A DNA stretch of 64,000 bases, taken from positions 62,001 through 126,000 of the forward strand of contig JBFWMM010000002.1 of the NCBI GenBank assembly GCA_050251615.1, written 5' to 3'. Positions within the stretch are counted from its first letter, which is position 1, and every line of letters begins with the position of its first letter. Origin of the DNA: Sedimentisphaera sp050251615 (GTDB lineage Bacteria > Planctomycetota > Phycisphaerae > Sedimentisphaerales > Sedimentisphaeraceae). This document shows, in pieces, positions 50,557 to 60,784 of the stretch. The translations under genes were made by a program, and so were the position numbers. The notes beneath the pieces are model-generated. The model had not been told where the DNA came from and did no database searches. It was given only the letters and a program-made list of their open reading frames with translations.

Positions 50557-52158
50557 ATGAGAAAGATTATCATTGGATATTTATTTGCGCCTCTGTTTCT
50601 AAGCGCGGGCTGCGGGGGCTTTTTCTCGGGAGGAAAGCCGGATTATGTTGATGTGGCGGGGGGCAGAATTGAGGGCGTTCGCACGCCTGACGGCATCAGC
50701 GCGTTCAAGGGGATTCCCTATGCCGCATCGCCTACGGGTGAGCTTCGCTGGAAAGCGCCGCAGAGCGTAGAGCCATGGGACGGGGTGCGAAAGGCTGTGA
50801 AGTTTGCGCCTGCTCCGGTTCAGGATAAATTTGTACCGATGCTCTTCGGCGTACCGCTGAAGCACAGTGAAGACTGCCTCTATCTGAACGTCTGGGCGCC
50901 GGCGCGCTCGATTGACTCGATTGAAACGCCGCGGCCGTTGCCCGTGATGGTGTGGATACACGGTGGGGCATTTGAATGGGGCTCTGCATCAATGCCGCTC
51001 TATGACGGCTCTCATCTTGCGGAGAAGGGGGTTGTGGTGGTGTCCGTTGGCTATCGGCTGGGCGTGTTCGGCTTCTTCGCGCACCCCGAGCTGACGGCAG
51101 AAGGCGGCAAAGGCAACTTCGGCCTGCAAGACCAGATCGCGGCGCTTGAGTGGGTGCGCGAGAACATCGCGGCATTCGGCGGAGACCCGCGCTGCGTAAC
51201 AATCTTCGGCGAATCCGCAGGCGCGGTATCGGTGAATATACTCGCCGCAAGCCCCCAGGCGAAAGGGCTCTTTCACCGCGTGATTGCCCAGAGCGGCGCT
51301 CTCTTCACCCCGCCTCGGCAAACTCCCGAAGGCTCCTTTGACAGCCCGCCGCTCAGCATAATCGAAAAGCAGGGCGAAGAGTTTCTGCGCAGGCTGAATG
51401 TGCGGAGCATCGAAGAAGCCCGCAAGCTCAGCGCTAAGAAAGTGCATAAGGCCGGCGGCGTCTGGACTGCCAACTACGACGGCGATTTACTCCCCGCAGA
51501 CCTCTACGGGCTTTACAAGGACGGCAGATTCAACGATACCCCCGTTCTGACAGGCATAAACTCCGATGAGTGCCGCAAACTTGTGGAATTTATGGGCGGC
51601 AAAGGGATAACGCCCGAAGAATTTGAGCGAAAGGCGCGTGAAGCGCTCGGCGAATATGCGGACAAACTGCTCGCCCTCTACCCGCATAAAACGAAGCAGC
51701 AGGCTCTCCGCGCTTCGCAGGACATATTCAACGACGCCGCGTTTGCGTGGAAATGTCTCGCCTGGCAGAGAATGCAGGCTACGTACGGGAAAAGCGATGT
51801 GTTCGGGTACTGCTTCGACCACCGCACCCCGCCGGATAACCCGCTTGGTCCCACGCACGGTGAGGAAATTGCGTATGTTTTCGGTACCCTCACAGGTAAG
51901 CGGCCGGAGAATGCGAAGATGTCCGCTCTGATGAGCGGGTACTGGGTGAACTTCGCCAAAACCGGCAATCCGAACGGCGAGGGGCTACCTGAATGGAAGC
52001 CGTTTACGATGGACAGTGAGCAGGTTTTGAGGCTTACCGCAGAGCCGGAGATGATCCCCGTTCAAAACGCCGACAGGTTGAAGCTCTGGGATGAATACTT
52101 CGCCTGGAAACGCAAACAGATTGCTGACGACAACCCTTGTATCCCACTGCCTCAATAG
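50557..52158 (+). CDS. Type B carboxylesterase, lipoprotein
   Basis: 533 residues from ATG 50557. A lipoprotein signal (FLSAGCGG lipobox) puts it at a membrane, facing outward. The alpha/beta-hydrolase motifs are SEDCLYLNVWAP near 107, VWIHGGAFEWGS near 133 (oxyanion hole) and FGESAGAVS (Ser220, nucleophile); GINSDE near 330 and GPTHGEEI near 432 give the expected Glu/Asp and His. It probably removes acyl groups (acetyl or feruloyl) from plant or algal polysaccharides ahead of the glycosidases encoded downstream. Confidence 0.88.
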   Translation: MRKIIIGYLFAPLFLSAGCGGFFSGGKPDYVDVAGGRIEGVRTPDGISAFKGIPYAASPTGELRWKAPQSVEPWDGVRKAVKFAPAPVQDKFVPMLFGVPLKHSEDCLYLNVWAPARSIDSIETPRPLPVMVWIHGGAFEWGSASMPLYDGSHLAEKGVVVVSVGYRLGVFGFFAHPELTAEGGKGNFGLQDQIAALEWVRENIAAFGGDPRCVTIFGESAGAVSVNILAASPQAKGLFHRVIAQSGALFTPPRQTPEGSFDSPPLSIIEKQGEEFLRRLNVRSIEEARKLSAKKVHKAGGVWTANYDGDLLPADLYGLYKDGRFNDTPVLTGINSDECRKLVEFMGGKGITPEEFERKAREALGEYADKLLALYPHKTKQQALRASQDIFNDAAFAWKCLAWQRMQATYGKSDVFGYCFDHRTPPDNPLGPTHGEEIAYVFGTLTGKRPENAKMSALMSGYWVNFAKTGNPNGEGLPEWKPFTMDSEQVLRLTAEPEMIPVQNADRLKLWDEYFAWKRKQIADDNPCIPLPQ

Positions 52159-52469
52159 CCTGCTATTACGAGAAAACGTTGCGCCGCCGCAGGGGCGAGA
52201 TTCATCGCGCCCAAAACTGTAACGTACGCGCCGGTTGATGTTGGAGAAGTCAAACCGGCTGATGTTCCGGAAAAGAAAGCTTTGTTTATCATAATCAGTA
52301 AAAAATATGCCAAAAAATGTATTTACCTTTCTTGCCGCTAAGCCGATAATGGCAAAAGTTGTGAAACGCCGCGCGCGTTTTGAAGGCTGTATTGATAGAA
52401 CAGGGTAATGGTGTGATATTCTTCTTGTGCAAGGCACAGTCACATCGCCGCCAACGGGGACAAACTGGA
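52159..52469. other. Non-coding spacer before the GH106 gene
   Basis: About 310 bases without a convincing gene. GCCGGTT (52230-52236) and AACCGGC (52253-52259) form a 7-bp inverted repeat with a 16-base loop and no T-run. I see no clear promoter. A frame open from 52380 runs into the next gene but lacks a signal peptide at that start. Confidence 0.5.
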
Positions 52470-55400
52470 ATGAATCAATCGCGAATGCTCTGCTTGAGCG
52501 TAATCGTATCAACCTTACTGAATCTTGCGGCATTTTCCGCACAAACTATGGATGAAGGCTTTGCCTCGCCGCCCGATGAGACAAAACCATGGGTTTACTG
52601 GTACTGGCTCGATGGAGACCTCTCCAGAGAAGGCATCACGAAAGACCTCGAAGCAATGAGCCGCGCCGGTATAGGCGAGGCGCTTATAGGCCATATCAAC
52701 CAGCAGCCGGAAAATAGCGGCGTGCAGGTTCTCGGGGAAGACTGGTGGCAGCTTGTGGACCATGCCGTAAGCGAGGGCAGGCGCCTTGGCGTTGATATTG
52801 GTATGTTTAACAGCCCGGGCTGGAGCCAGTCGGGCGGGCCCTGGATTGAGCCGGAAGATTCTATGCAGTATGTTGTAAGCAGTGAGATGCGCATCGAAGG
52901 GCCTGCGAAAATTACAAGAAAGTTGCCTGTGCCGGAGGGGGCAATCTCCGATATAGCCGTGCTTGCCTTCCCCGCGAATGACAGCCCGGAATACCTCATA
53001 GAGAACAATCACCCCGCAATCACTTTCAACGGCCGTGAGGAGCTGTTGGGGATGGTCAATGAGGGCAATGGCAGGCTCAAAGTTGCGAATGTGAGCAATG
53101 TTGCGCGTCCTGACATTACAAAGGCGCAGTGGGTGTGGTTCCCCGAGGGCAACCCGCGGATAACGGCGCCCGCAGGCAACGTGTATTTCCGTTGCAAATT
53201 TGTCGTCCCCGCTGATGCCGAGATCGCCGCCGCCAGGCTTGAGATCACCGCCGACAACGCACAATGGGTATGGGTCAACGGAGAAGTTGTTGATGATGCG
53301 TTCAGCACGGATTGGCGCAATGTAAACTTGTGCGATATTACCGGCTTTCTGAAGGCGGGTGAAAATGTGATAGCCGTCAAGGCCAACAATCTGGGCCCGG
53401 GAGTAAGCGCGGCGGGGCTGATTGCTTCAGTTAAGATTTGCCTTGCAGGAGGCGAAGAGCTTGATATTAACACCGGCTCCGACTGGCTTTCCGAGGATAA
53501 GTACTTCGAGCATTGGAATGAAACAGATTACTCCGACGCACACTGGCAGAACGTTGCCGTGCTTGGAGCAAACGGCGAGCAGCCATGGAACAAGGTGCGG
53601 TACGCCAATTCTTCGTGCAGCATAGACTGGGAGCTTTCCGAAGAGTTTACGGCGAGAAGCCTCTCATTCGCTTTCACACCTCCACACGGCCTGACCATCA
53701 GTGGAACGCTCGAAGCTCTCGGGGAAAATGGTGAATTTGAGACCCTTGAGCAGTTTTCGTATTCGCGATCCGTCAGTAGCGACCAATACGGCGACAGCAC
53801 GATGTTTTTGCAGAAAGCGCCCGTTATTTATGCCTTCAAACCAGCCGAGTCAAAGCATTTCCGCCTCACATTAGACAGGTATGACGGGGTGAGCGATATT
53901 AAGCTTTCATCTGCCGCGAAGGTGGAGAATGTGGCCGAGAAGCAGCTTGGCAGGCTCTGGCCCACGCCTCAGCCAAACTGGGATTCCTATCTCTGGCCGC
54001 AGCCCGAGGCCGCCCGCGACAGCGCAACGGCCATAGAAACCGCATCCGTCATAGACCTTACCGCGCACACTGATTCGCGCGGCGTTTTGTCTTGGAAGGT
54101 GCCGCAGGGGCAGTGGGTGATAAAACGCTTCGCCACCGCTTCAACGAAAATTGTGAACCGTCCTGCGGCGGCTGAGGCGACCGGTCTTGAATGCGATAAA
54201 ATGAGCAAAGAAGTCGTTGAGAAGCATTTTGATGCGATGGTCGGTAAGTCTCTCGAAAGGCTCTCCGACGACGCTCGCGAAGCGGTTAAGCATGTCGTTA
54301 TAGACAGCTATGAAGTGGGCGGGCAGAACTGGACGAGCGGTTTTGCGGAGATATTCGAGCAGCGCCTCGGCTACTCGCCACTTCCCTATCTGCCTGTTCT
54401 TGACGGGGCAGTTGTGGGCAGTCCTGATGTTTCGGAGCGTTTTCTGTGGGATCTGCGGCGTCTGGTAGCCGATCTTATAAGCGAAAATTATGTTGGCGGG
54501 CTGAAGAAAATCGCAAATGATAACGGCCTCAAGCTCTGGCTCGAAAATTACGGCCACTGGGGCTACCCGGGCGAGTTCCTGCAATACGGCGGCTATGCCG
54601 ACCAGGTGAGCGGGGAGTTCTGGGCAACGGGCAATCTCGGCTCAATCGAGCTGCGCGATGCCTCATCCTGCGCGCACACATACGGCAAGGGCGTCGTCTC
54701 TGCCGAGGCGTTTACCAGCGGTTTGAATCTCAGCGATTCGCCGTACTCCCTGAAAGCCCGCGGAGACTGGGCCTATACCGAAGGCATCAACCACTTCGTT
54801 CTGCATGTCTATGCGCATCAATCCGAAGACCTCCCCGCGCCCGGCAGAAATCCGTGGTTCGGCACTCCGTTCCACCGCAACAATCCGTGGTTCCTCGAAA
54901 TGCGCTCCTGGGTGGATTACCTTCAACGTTGCCATTTTATGCTCCAACAGGGGCTTCATGTTGCCGATGTTGCATACTTTATCGGCGAAGACGCGCCGAA
55001 GATGTGCGGCGTGCGCAGCCCGGAATTGCCCGCCGGCTACAACTACGATTACATCAATGCCGACGTCATCAAGAACAGCCTGACAATCAAAAATGGCCGC
55101 TGGACGCTCCCCGACGGCATGAGTTACCGCGTGCTTGTGTTGCCGCCGCTTGACACAATGCGCCCCGAGCTTTTGCGCAAAATCCGCGACCTCGTCCGCA
55201 AGGGTGGCGTGCTTAGTGGAACGGCGCCGGTGCGCTCGCCGAGCCTTGCCGGCTATCCCGCTTGCGATAAGCAGGTAGAGCGGCTTGCCGCCGAAATATG
55301 GGCCGGTTGCGATGGGGCAAAGCAGAAGCAGAGGAATTTTGGCAGGGGGCAGGTCTTTAACGGGCTCGGCCTTGCCGAGATATTCAGTGCCCTTGATATC

Positions 55401-56132
55401 GCGCCGGAAATAACCATATCAGAGCCCGGCGTGCTTTGGACACACCGCGCAGATTCAGAACGGGACATCTACTTTATAAGCAACCAGAACGACCGCGATG
55501 TTGTCGCTGATATTTCGGTAAGAGTGTCAGGCAGGGCGCCTGAAATATGGAATCCCGTAACCGGCGAGATGACGCGCATTGCCCGATTTGCCGTAGAGAA
55601 CGGGCGCACAAATCTTAGCGTTGCGATGGGGCCGTCCGATTCTGTTTTTGTCGTGTTCTGCGATGAGCGGGAAAGCTCCTCCGCGAAGCCGGAAGTCTCC
55701 TTGACTTTGTTTGATTCTGTTGTTATTTCGACAGATTGGAATGTTTTGTTTCCGCAAGACGATTCTCCGTACAAAGTTAAATTCGAGCAGTTGCAGAGCT
55801 GGTCAGCGGCTGCCGATGAGCGCATCAAGAGCTTCACAGGCAAAGCAAGCTACAGTAGAAAGTTTACTCTGCCCGAGGAATTTTTCGCCTCGGACAGGCG
55901 CATCAAACTTAGCCTCGGCGAGGTGAGCGTTATGGCGGCCGTTCGCCTTAACGGCCGGTCGTTCGATACCCTGTGGAAGCCGCCGTTTGAGCTGGATATT
56001 ACCGGCGCGGCGAAGCCGGGCGAGAACGTTATAGAGATAGACGTAACAAACGCTTACGGCAGAACACCTGCGGGATTGCTCGGTCCTGTGCAGGTGAGCG
56101 CGTCGGCTGTGGTTCAGGTGAAGGTAGATTGA
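52470..56132 (+). CDS. Secreted GH106-like alpha-L-rhamnosidase
   Basis: 1220 residues from ATG 52470, which yields a proper signal peptide (MNQSRMLCLSVIVSTLLNLA). After it comes FASPPDETKPWVYWYWLDGD and SREGITKDLEAMSRAGIGEA, the opening of the GH106 (alpha-L-rhamnosidase) catalytic domain; YEVGGQNWTSGFAEIF near 640 and WLENYGHWGYPGEFLQYGG near 690 are further family segments. An inserted beta-sandwich near 250-330 and a C-terminal one (near 1130-1220) resemble sugar-binding domains. It should release rhamnose from pectin-like or ulvan-like glycans. The neighbouring RhaT-type transporter supports this. The 3' end lies beside an assembly gap, but the gene is intact. Confidence 0.82.
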   Translation: MNQSRMLCLSVIVSTLLNLAAFSAQTMDEGFASPPDETKPWVYWYWLDGDLSREGITKDLEAMSRAGIGEALIGHINQQPENSGVQVLGEDWWQLVDHAVSEGRRLGVDIGMFNSPGWSQSGGPWIEPEDSMQYVVSSEMRIEGPAKITRKLPVPEGAISDIAVLAFPANDSPEYLIENNHPAITFNGREELLGMVNEGNGRLKVANVSNVARPDITKAQWVWFPEGNPRITAPAGNVYFRCKFVVPADAEIAAARLEITADNAQWVWVNGEVVDDAFSTDWRNVNLCDITGFLKAGENVIAVKANNLGPGVSAAGLIASVKICLAGGEELDINTGSDWLSEDKYFEHWNETDYSDAHWQNVAVLGANGEQPWNKVRYANSSCSIDWELSEEFTARSLSFAFTPPHGLTISGTLEALGENGEFETLEQFSYSRSVSSDQYGDSTMFLQKAPVIYAFKPAESKHFRLTLDRYDGVSDIKLSSAAKVENVAEKQLGRLWPTPQPNWDSYLWPQPEAARDSATAIETASVIDLTAHTDSRGVLSWKVPQGQWVIKRFATASTKIVNRPAAAEATGLECDKMSKEVVEKHFDAMVGKSLERLSDDAREAVKHVVIDSYEVGGQNWTSGFAEIFEQRLGYSPLPYLPVLDGAVVGSPDVSERFLWDLRRLVADLISENYVGGLKKIANDNGLKLWLENYGHWGYPGEFLQYGGYADQVSGEFWATGNLGSIELRDASSCAHTYGKGVVSAEAFTSGLNLSDSPYSLKARGDWAYTEGINHFVLHVYAHQSEDLPAPGRNPWFGTPFHRNNPWFLEMRSWVDYLQRCHFMLQQGLHVADVAYFIGEDAPKMCGVRSPELPAGYNYDYINADVIKNSLTIKNGRWTLPDGMSYRVLVLPPLDTMRPELLRKIRDLVRKGGVLSGTAPVRSPSLAGYPACDKQVERLAAEIWAGCDGAKQKQRNFGRGQVFNGLGLAEIFSALDIAPEITISEPGVLWTHRADSERDIYFISNQNDRDVVADISVRVSGRAPEIWNPVTGEMTRIARFAVENGRTNLSVAMGPSDSVFVVFCDERESSSAKPEVSLTLFDSVVISTDWNVLFPQDDSPYKVKFEQLQSWSAAADERIKSFTGKASYSRKFTLPEEFFASDRRIKLSLGEVSVMAAVRLNGRSFDTLWKPPFELDITGAAKPGENVIEIDVTNAYGRTPAGLLGPVQVSASAVVQVKVD

Positions 56133-56420
56133 TTATGACAACGAAGTTTGGAGCTCTTTTTAAGATGAAGTATTGTGCTGTCTCGCTGAACCTNNNNNNN
56201 NNNNNNNNNNNNNNNNNNNNNNNNNNNNNNNNNNNNNNNNNNNNNNNNNNNNNNNNNNNNNNNNNNNNNNNNNNNNNNNNNNNNNNNNNNNNNCCTGCGG
56301 GATTGCTCGGTCCTGTGCAGGTGAGCGCGTCGGCTGTGGTTCAGGTGAAGGTAGATTGATTATGACAACGAAGTTTGGAGCTCTTTTTAAGATGAAGTAT
56401 TGTGCTGTCTCGCTGAACCT
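56067..56420. repeat. 100-N scaffold gap flanked by an exact 127-bp duplication (assembly artefact)
   Basis: 56067-56193 and 56294-56420 are the same 127 bases, on both sides of Ns at 56194-56293. It looks like two contigs overlapping by a 127-base k-mer that were joined with a fixed 100-N spacer. Collapsing it gives one GH106 stop followed directly by the GH3 gene. Confidence 0.92.
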
Positions 56421-58602
56421 GCTTCTGGTTCTTTGGCTTTCAGGCTGTGATTCGCAGCGGTTCTCCTTATCTGAGCCTGCTCAGTGTTCAGATTCTGTGA
56501 TTGAAGCGAAAATTGATGCCCTCATGGCAGATATGACGCTTGAAGAAAAAGCAGGTCAGATGACGCAAACCAATTACTGCAACGATTTCGATGAACTGCG
56601 AAAAGGCGCCATCGGTTCTTTTTTGAATGTCTCAGACATAAACCGCCGCAATGAGTACCAGAAAGTCGCGGTTGAGGAAAGCAGGCTGGGAATTCCTTTG
56701 ATTTTCGGGTTTGATGTGATTCACGGCCACAGAACCATTTTTCCCGTCCCGCTTGCAGAAGCAGCGAGCTGGGATCTCAGCCTGATGGAGCAAACCGCCG
56801 CAATCGCCGCAAAAGAAGCTGCCGCATGCGGCGTTGACTGGACTTTTTCGCCGATGGTGGACATAGCTCGCGACCCGCGCTGGGGCAGGGTTGTCGAGGG
56901 CGCGGGTGAGGATCCGTATCTCGGCTCGCTCATTGCCCGCGCGAAGGTACGCGGGTATCAGGGCAACGACCTCTCTGCGCCTGATACTATCGCAGCCTGC
57001 CTGAAACACTTTGCGGTTTACGGCGCCGCGCAGGCAGGGCGCGACTACAGCACTACTGAAGTGCCCGAGAGGACGATAAGAGATGTCTATCTGCCGCCGT
57101 TCAAGGCCGGCGTTGACGAGGGCGCTTCCACCTTAATGAGCGGCTTCAATGACCTCAACGGAGTCCCCGCAACGGGTAACAAATTTCTTTTGACTGATAT
57201 TCTTCGCGATGAATGGGGATTTGACGGGTTTGTCGTCAGCGACTATTTGAGCGTTGAGCAGATGATTGACCATGGATTCGCAAAAGACGGCCGCGAGGCG
57301 GCTGTTCGAGCCTCCGGCGCTGGCGTTGATATGGAAATGGCAAGCAAAACCTACTTCTCCAACCTCCCCGAGATGGTTCGGGCCGGTGAATTCCCCGAGA
57401 AGGTTTTAGATGATGCTGTTCGCAGAATCCTGCGTGTTAAATACCGTCTGGGGCTCTTCGAGCATCCCTATGCAGATCCCGAACTCAAAGAGAAAAGCAT
57501 CCTGCTGCCGGCTCATCGCAGCCTTGCAAGAAAGGCCGCCGCGGAATCTATGGTTTTGCTTAAAAACGAAACGGGCATTCTGCCGCTCGAAAAAACCGTA
57601 AAAAGCATCGCCCTGATCGGGCCTCTCGCCGATAACCGGCGCGGCCTGATTGGTACTTGGGCGCCTGCCGCGCGCGATGAGGATGTGGTAACTGTTATGG
57701 ACGGGCTGAAAGGCGCTCTGGGCGAAGAGTGTCAAATCAATTATGCCAGGGGCTGTGATGTAAAAGGAGATTCAACCGCCGGATTTTCCGAGGCCCTTGC
57801 CGCCGCTGAGAATTCGGACATCGTTATTCTGGCTGTCGGCGAAGACGCAGATTGCAACGGCGAGGGGCACAGCGTAACAAAGCTCAACCTGCCCGGCGTT
57901 CAGCTTGAGCTTGTGAAAGAGATTCAAAAGACAGGAAAGCCCGTGGTGATGGTTTTGTTTGCGGGCCGCCCCCTTACAATCGACTGGGAGCTTGAGAACC
58001 TGCCCGCGATTCTCCTTGCCTGGCATCCGGGCACCGAAGGCGGCAACGCTCTGGCCGATGTGCTTCTGGGCAACTATAATCCCGCAGGTAAGATTACAGT
58101 TACCTTCCCGCGTAATGTCGGGCAGATTCCGCTGTACTACAGCATGAAAAACACAGGCCGCCCGATGAGACCTGACGACCTCTACACCTCACGCTACCGC
58201 GACTGCCCCAATACGCCTCTCTTGCCGTTCGGCTACGGCCTCAGCTATACAACATTCTCGTACAGTAATCTGAAGGTCGAAAATGATTGCGTTGATGCCA
58301 CGGGCGTTGTCAAAGTGTCTGCCGAGATAACCAATACAGGCGAGCTTGCAGGCTGCGAAGTGGTTCAGCTCTACGTGCGGGATCTCGTCGGCTCGGTTAC
58401 CCGTCCGGTAAAGGAGCTCAAGGGATTCAAACGCCTGCAACTGGAACCTGGTGAATCAGAAACGGTCGTATTCGAGCTCTCAAACGAGGATTTGAAGTTT
58501 TACGACATCAATATGGAATATACCGCCGAGCCGGGCGATTTTGATGTATGGATCGGCCCCAATTCAGCCGAAGGGCTTAAGGGCAGTTTTACGCTTTTGT
58601 GA
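56362..58602 (+). CDS. GH3 beta-glucosidase/xylosidase-like lipoprotein
   Basis: 746 residues from ATG 56362, two bases after the GH106 stop once the artefact is collapsed; an ATG at 56392 gives a shorter signal (MKYCAVSLNLLLVLWLSGC), and either is possible. The LWLSGC lipobox suggests lipid anchoring. GH3 motifs: FGFDVIHGHRTIFP near 113, DPRWGRVVEG near 172 and FVVSDY near 290 (catalytic Asp), then the C-terminal domain with GEDADCNGEGHS and a fibronectin-like end (RPVKELKGFKRL). It probably trims oligosaccharides released by the rhamnosidase. Confidence 0.88.
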   Translation: MTTKFGALFKMKYCAVSLNLLLVLWLSGCDSQRFSLSEPAQCSDSVIEAKIDALMADMTLEEKAGQMTQTNYCNDFDELRKGAIGSFLNVSDINRRNEYQKVAVEESRLGIPLIFGFDVIHGHRTIFPVPLAEAASWDLSLMEQTAAIAAKEAAACGVDWTFSPMVDIARDPRWGRVVEGAGEDPYLGSLIARAKVRGYQGNDLSAPDTIAACLKHFAVYGAAQAGRDYSTTEVPERTIRDVYLPPFKAGVDEGASTLMSGFNDLNGVPATGNKFLLTDILRDEWGFDGFVVSDYLSVEQMIDHGFAKDGREAAVRASGAGVDMEMASKTYFSNLPEMVRAGEFPEKVLDDAVRRILRVKYRLGLFEHPYADPELKEKSILLPAHRSLARKAAAESMVLLKNETGILPLEKTVKSIALIGPLADNRRGLIGTWAPAARDEDVVTVMDGLKGALGEECQINYARGCDVKGDSTAGFSEALAAAENSDIVILAVGEDADCNGEGHSVTKLNLPGVQLELVKEIQKTGKPVVMVLFAGRPLTIDWELENLPAILLAWHPGTEGGNALADVLLGNYNPAGKITVTFPRNVGQIPLYYSMKNTGRPMRPDDLYTSRYRDCPNTPLLPFGYGLSYTTFSYSNLKVENDCVDATGVVKVSAEITNTGELAGCEVVQLYVRDLVGSVTRPVKELKGFKRLQLEPGESETVVFELSNEDLKFYDINMEYTAEPGDFDVWIGPNSAEGLKGSFTLL

Positions 58603-58664
58603 TAGGCGATTGAAGAGGAATACTGCGACCGCAAGTCGAGTGAAAAGAATAAAGGAAAATTGAA

Positions 58665-59738
58665 ATGGGATCGAACGCTTTTGCAGGGATTATGCTTCAC
58701 GCGATTGGCGGTCTGGCAGCGGCCAGCTTTTACATTCCGTACAAGAAGGTCAAGCTTTGGAGCTGGGAGACCTACTGGCTTGCAGGCGGTTTTTTCAGCT
58801 GGATTATAGCGCCTTGGCTTCTGGCGATGATAATTCTGCCCCAAACCCCGCAGATACTGGCGGATGTTCCCCTTAAAACGCTCCTTATTACGTGGCTCTT
58901 CGGGGTGATGTGGGGAGTTGGCGGGCTCACATTCGGCCTTACGATGAGGTATCTGGGGATTGCTCTGGGCTACGCGATTGCCCTCGGTCTCTGCGCTGCG
59001 TTCGGCACGCTCGTTCCGCCGCTTGTGAGCGGGGAGCTGATCGAAATGGCCGCGACTTCATCAGGGCAAGTGATTCTATTGGGAGTTTTTGTGTGTCTGG
59101 GCGGTATCGCGCTGAGCGGCAAGGCGGGGATGAGCAAGGAAAAAGAGCTTTCCGCCGAGCAGAAGAAGGAATCTGTCGGCGAATTTAATTTTGGCAAAGG
59201 CGTTGTGGTTGCGATTCTTGCCGGCTTGATGAGCGCGGCAATGGCTTACGGATTTGCTGCGGGCAAGCCCATCTCAGAGATTGCGCTGGCAAAGAACAGC
59301 CCCGAGCTGTGGCAGAATCTTCCCGTGCTGATTGTGATTCTTTTCGGCGGCTTTGTTACGAACTGCGCATGGTGCTTGTATCTGGCGATCAGGAACAAAA
59401 AGGTAAAAGACTTTTTTGCATTTGAGCTGCAAGGAGAAAAGGTGCCCCTGCTTTCAAATTATCTGCTCTGCGCCCTCGCCGGGCTTACATGGTATTTGCA
59501 ATTTTTCTTCTATGGCATGGGTACTACGAAAATGGGCAGGTTTGAGTTTTCCAGCTGGACACTTCATATGGCCTCGATAATCATATTCAGCACCTTATGG
59601 GGCATTTTCCTCAAAGAATGGAAGGGTACAGGCAAAGCAACGAAGAGCTGGATTGCAGCAGGTTTGGCGGTGCTTATTCTTTCCACCGTCATAATCGGTA
59701 TCGGAAGCAATATGCTTCCTGCCGGAGGAGTAAATTAG
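58665..59738 (+). CDS. L-rhamnose/proton symporter RhaT-type
   Basis: 357 residues with about ten hydrophobic helices. HAIGGLAAASFYIPYKKVK followed by WSWETYW at the start is the RhaT signature, and GRFEFSSWTLHMASIIIFST near the end also matches. It imports rhamnose with protons across the cytoplasmic membrane. A ribosome site (AAAGGAAAA) precedes ATG 58665. It follows the GH3 gene and precedes a sugar isomerase gene, completing a rhamnoside use locus. Confidence 0.88.
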   Translation: MGSNAFAGIMLHAIGGLAAASFYIPYKKVKLWSWETYWLAGGFFSWIIAPWLLAMIILPQTPQILADVPLKTLLITWLFGVMWGVGGLTFGLTMRYLGIALGYAIALGLCAAFGTLVPPLVSGELIEMAATSSGQVILLGVFVCLGGIALSGKAGMSKEKELSAEQKKESVGEFNFGKGVVVAILAGLMSAAMAYGFAAGKPISEIALAKNSPELWQNLPVLIVILFGGFVTNCAWCLYLAIRNKKVKDFFAFELQGEKVPLLSNYLLCALAGLTWYLQFFFYGMGTTKMGRFEFSSWTLHMASIIIFSTLWGIFLKEWKGTGKATKSWIAAGLAVLILSTVIIGIGSNMLPAGGVN

Positions 59739-59778
59739 AGGTGTGTGAGTGTTTGCTCACAAATTTCAGGAGTGATTT

Positions 59779-60684
59779 ATGAAAGACAAGATTAAAGTCG
59801 GGCTGTACGGAATAGGGCTCGATACATACTGGGCGCAGTTTGACGGGCTTCTCGATGAGCTCAAGGGATATCAGAGCCGGATAAACTCCAGGATAGGCGC
59901 GATGGGGGTGGAAGTTGTCGATGCAGGCCTTATTGACAATCCCCGAAAGGCCTCGGGAGCGGCAGAGCTGTTCAAAAAAGAACAAGTCGAGATGATATTC
60001 CTTTATATCTCCACTTACGCCCTCTCCTCAACGGTGTTGCCTGTCGTTCAAAAGACAAACGTTCCGGTGGTTGTGCTCAACCTTCAGCCGACATCCGCAA
60101 TCGACTATGAAAGCTTCAACGCCATTGGCGACCGCGGCGTGATGACGGGCAAATGGCTTGCAAACTGCCAGGCATGTTCGGTGCCCGAGATAGCTTGCGT
60201 GTTCAACAGGGCGAAGATCGATTACCATCTCGTTACCGGCTTTATGCAGCAGGATTCAGCCTGGCGGGAAATCAATGACTGGGTTGATGCGATAGGAGTG
60301 AAGGCGGCCATGTCCGAAAACAGGGTCGGCATTCTCGGCCATTACTACTGCGGTATGCTTGATGTTTACAGCGACCTGACTCAGCAGTCTGCGGTATTCG
60401 GCAATCATTTTGAGCTACTTGAAATGTGCCGGCTCAACGAGCTTAGAAAAGCGGTTACCGACCATCAGATTGATGCTAAGATTGAAGAGTTCCGCGAAAA
60501 ATTTGATGTTTCCGCCGAATGCGAGCAGGCGGAGCTGGTAAGAGCCGCTGAAACATCCTGCGCGCTTGATGCTCTTGTCGAGGAAAACGACCTTGGCGCT
60601 ATGGCATACTACTACGAGGGCGCCGCCGGCAATGAGTATGAGAATATCGTTACCAGCGTGATTGCCGGCAATACGCTTCTCACC
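59779..60684 (+). CDS. L-arabinose/L-fucose isomerase-like protein, truncated by a gap
   Basis: 302 residues visible before the N gap at 60685; family members are about 470-500 long, so the C-terminal third is missing. The N-terminus KVGLYGIGLDTYWAQFDGLL, LYISTYALSSTVLPVVQ near 76 and GHYYCGMLDVYSDL near 190 fit the AraA/FucI superfamily, not classical RhaA. It would convert an aldose to a ketose (rhamnose to rhamnulose is plausible from context). AGGAGTGATTT lies before ATG 59779. Confidence 0.75.
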
Positions 60685-60784
60685 NNNNNNNNNNNNNNNN
60701 NNNNNNNNNNNNNNNNNNNNNNNNNNNNNNNNNNNNNNNNNNNNNNNNNNNNNNNNNNNNNNNNNNNNNNNNNNNNNNNNNNNN
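60685..60784. other. 100-N scaffold gap
   Basis: Unlike the first gap, the flanks are unrelated. The isomerase gene enters from the left and a minus-strand DUF2400 gene from the right, each missing its 3' end, so real sequence is absent here. Any reading frame drawn through the Ns is false. Confidence 0.95.

Noticed and set aside
56129..56359. Gene spanning the first N gap
   Set aside because: It is produced by the duplicated contig ends and the Ns.
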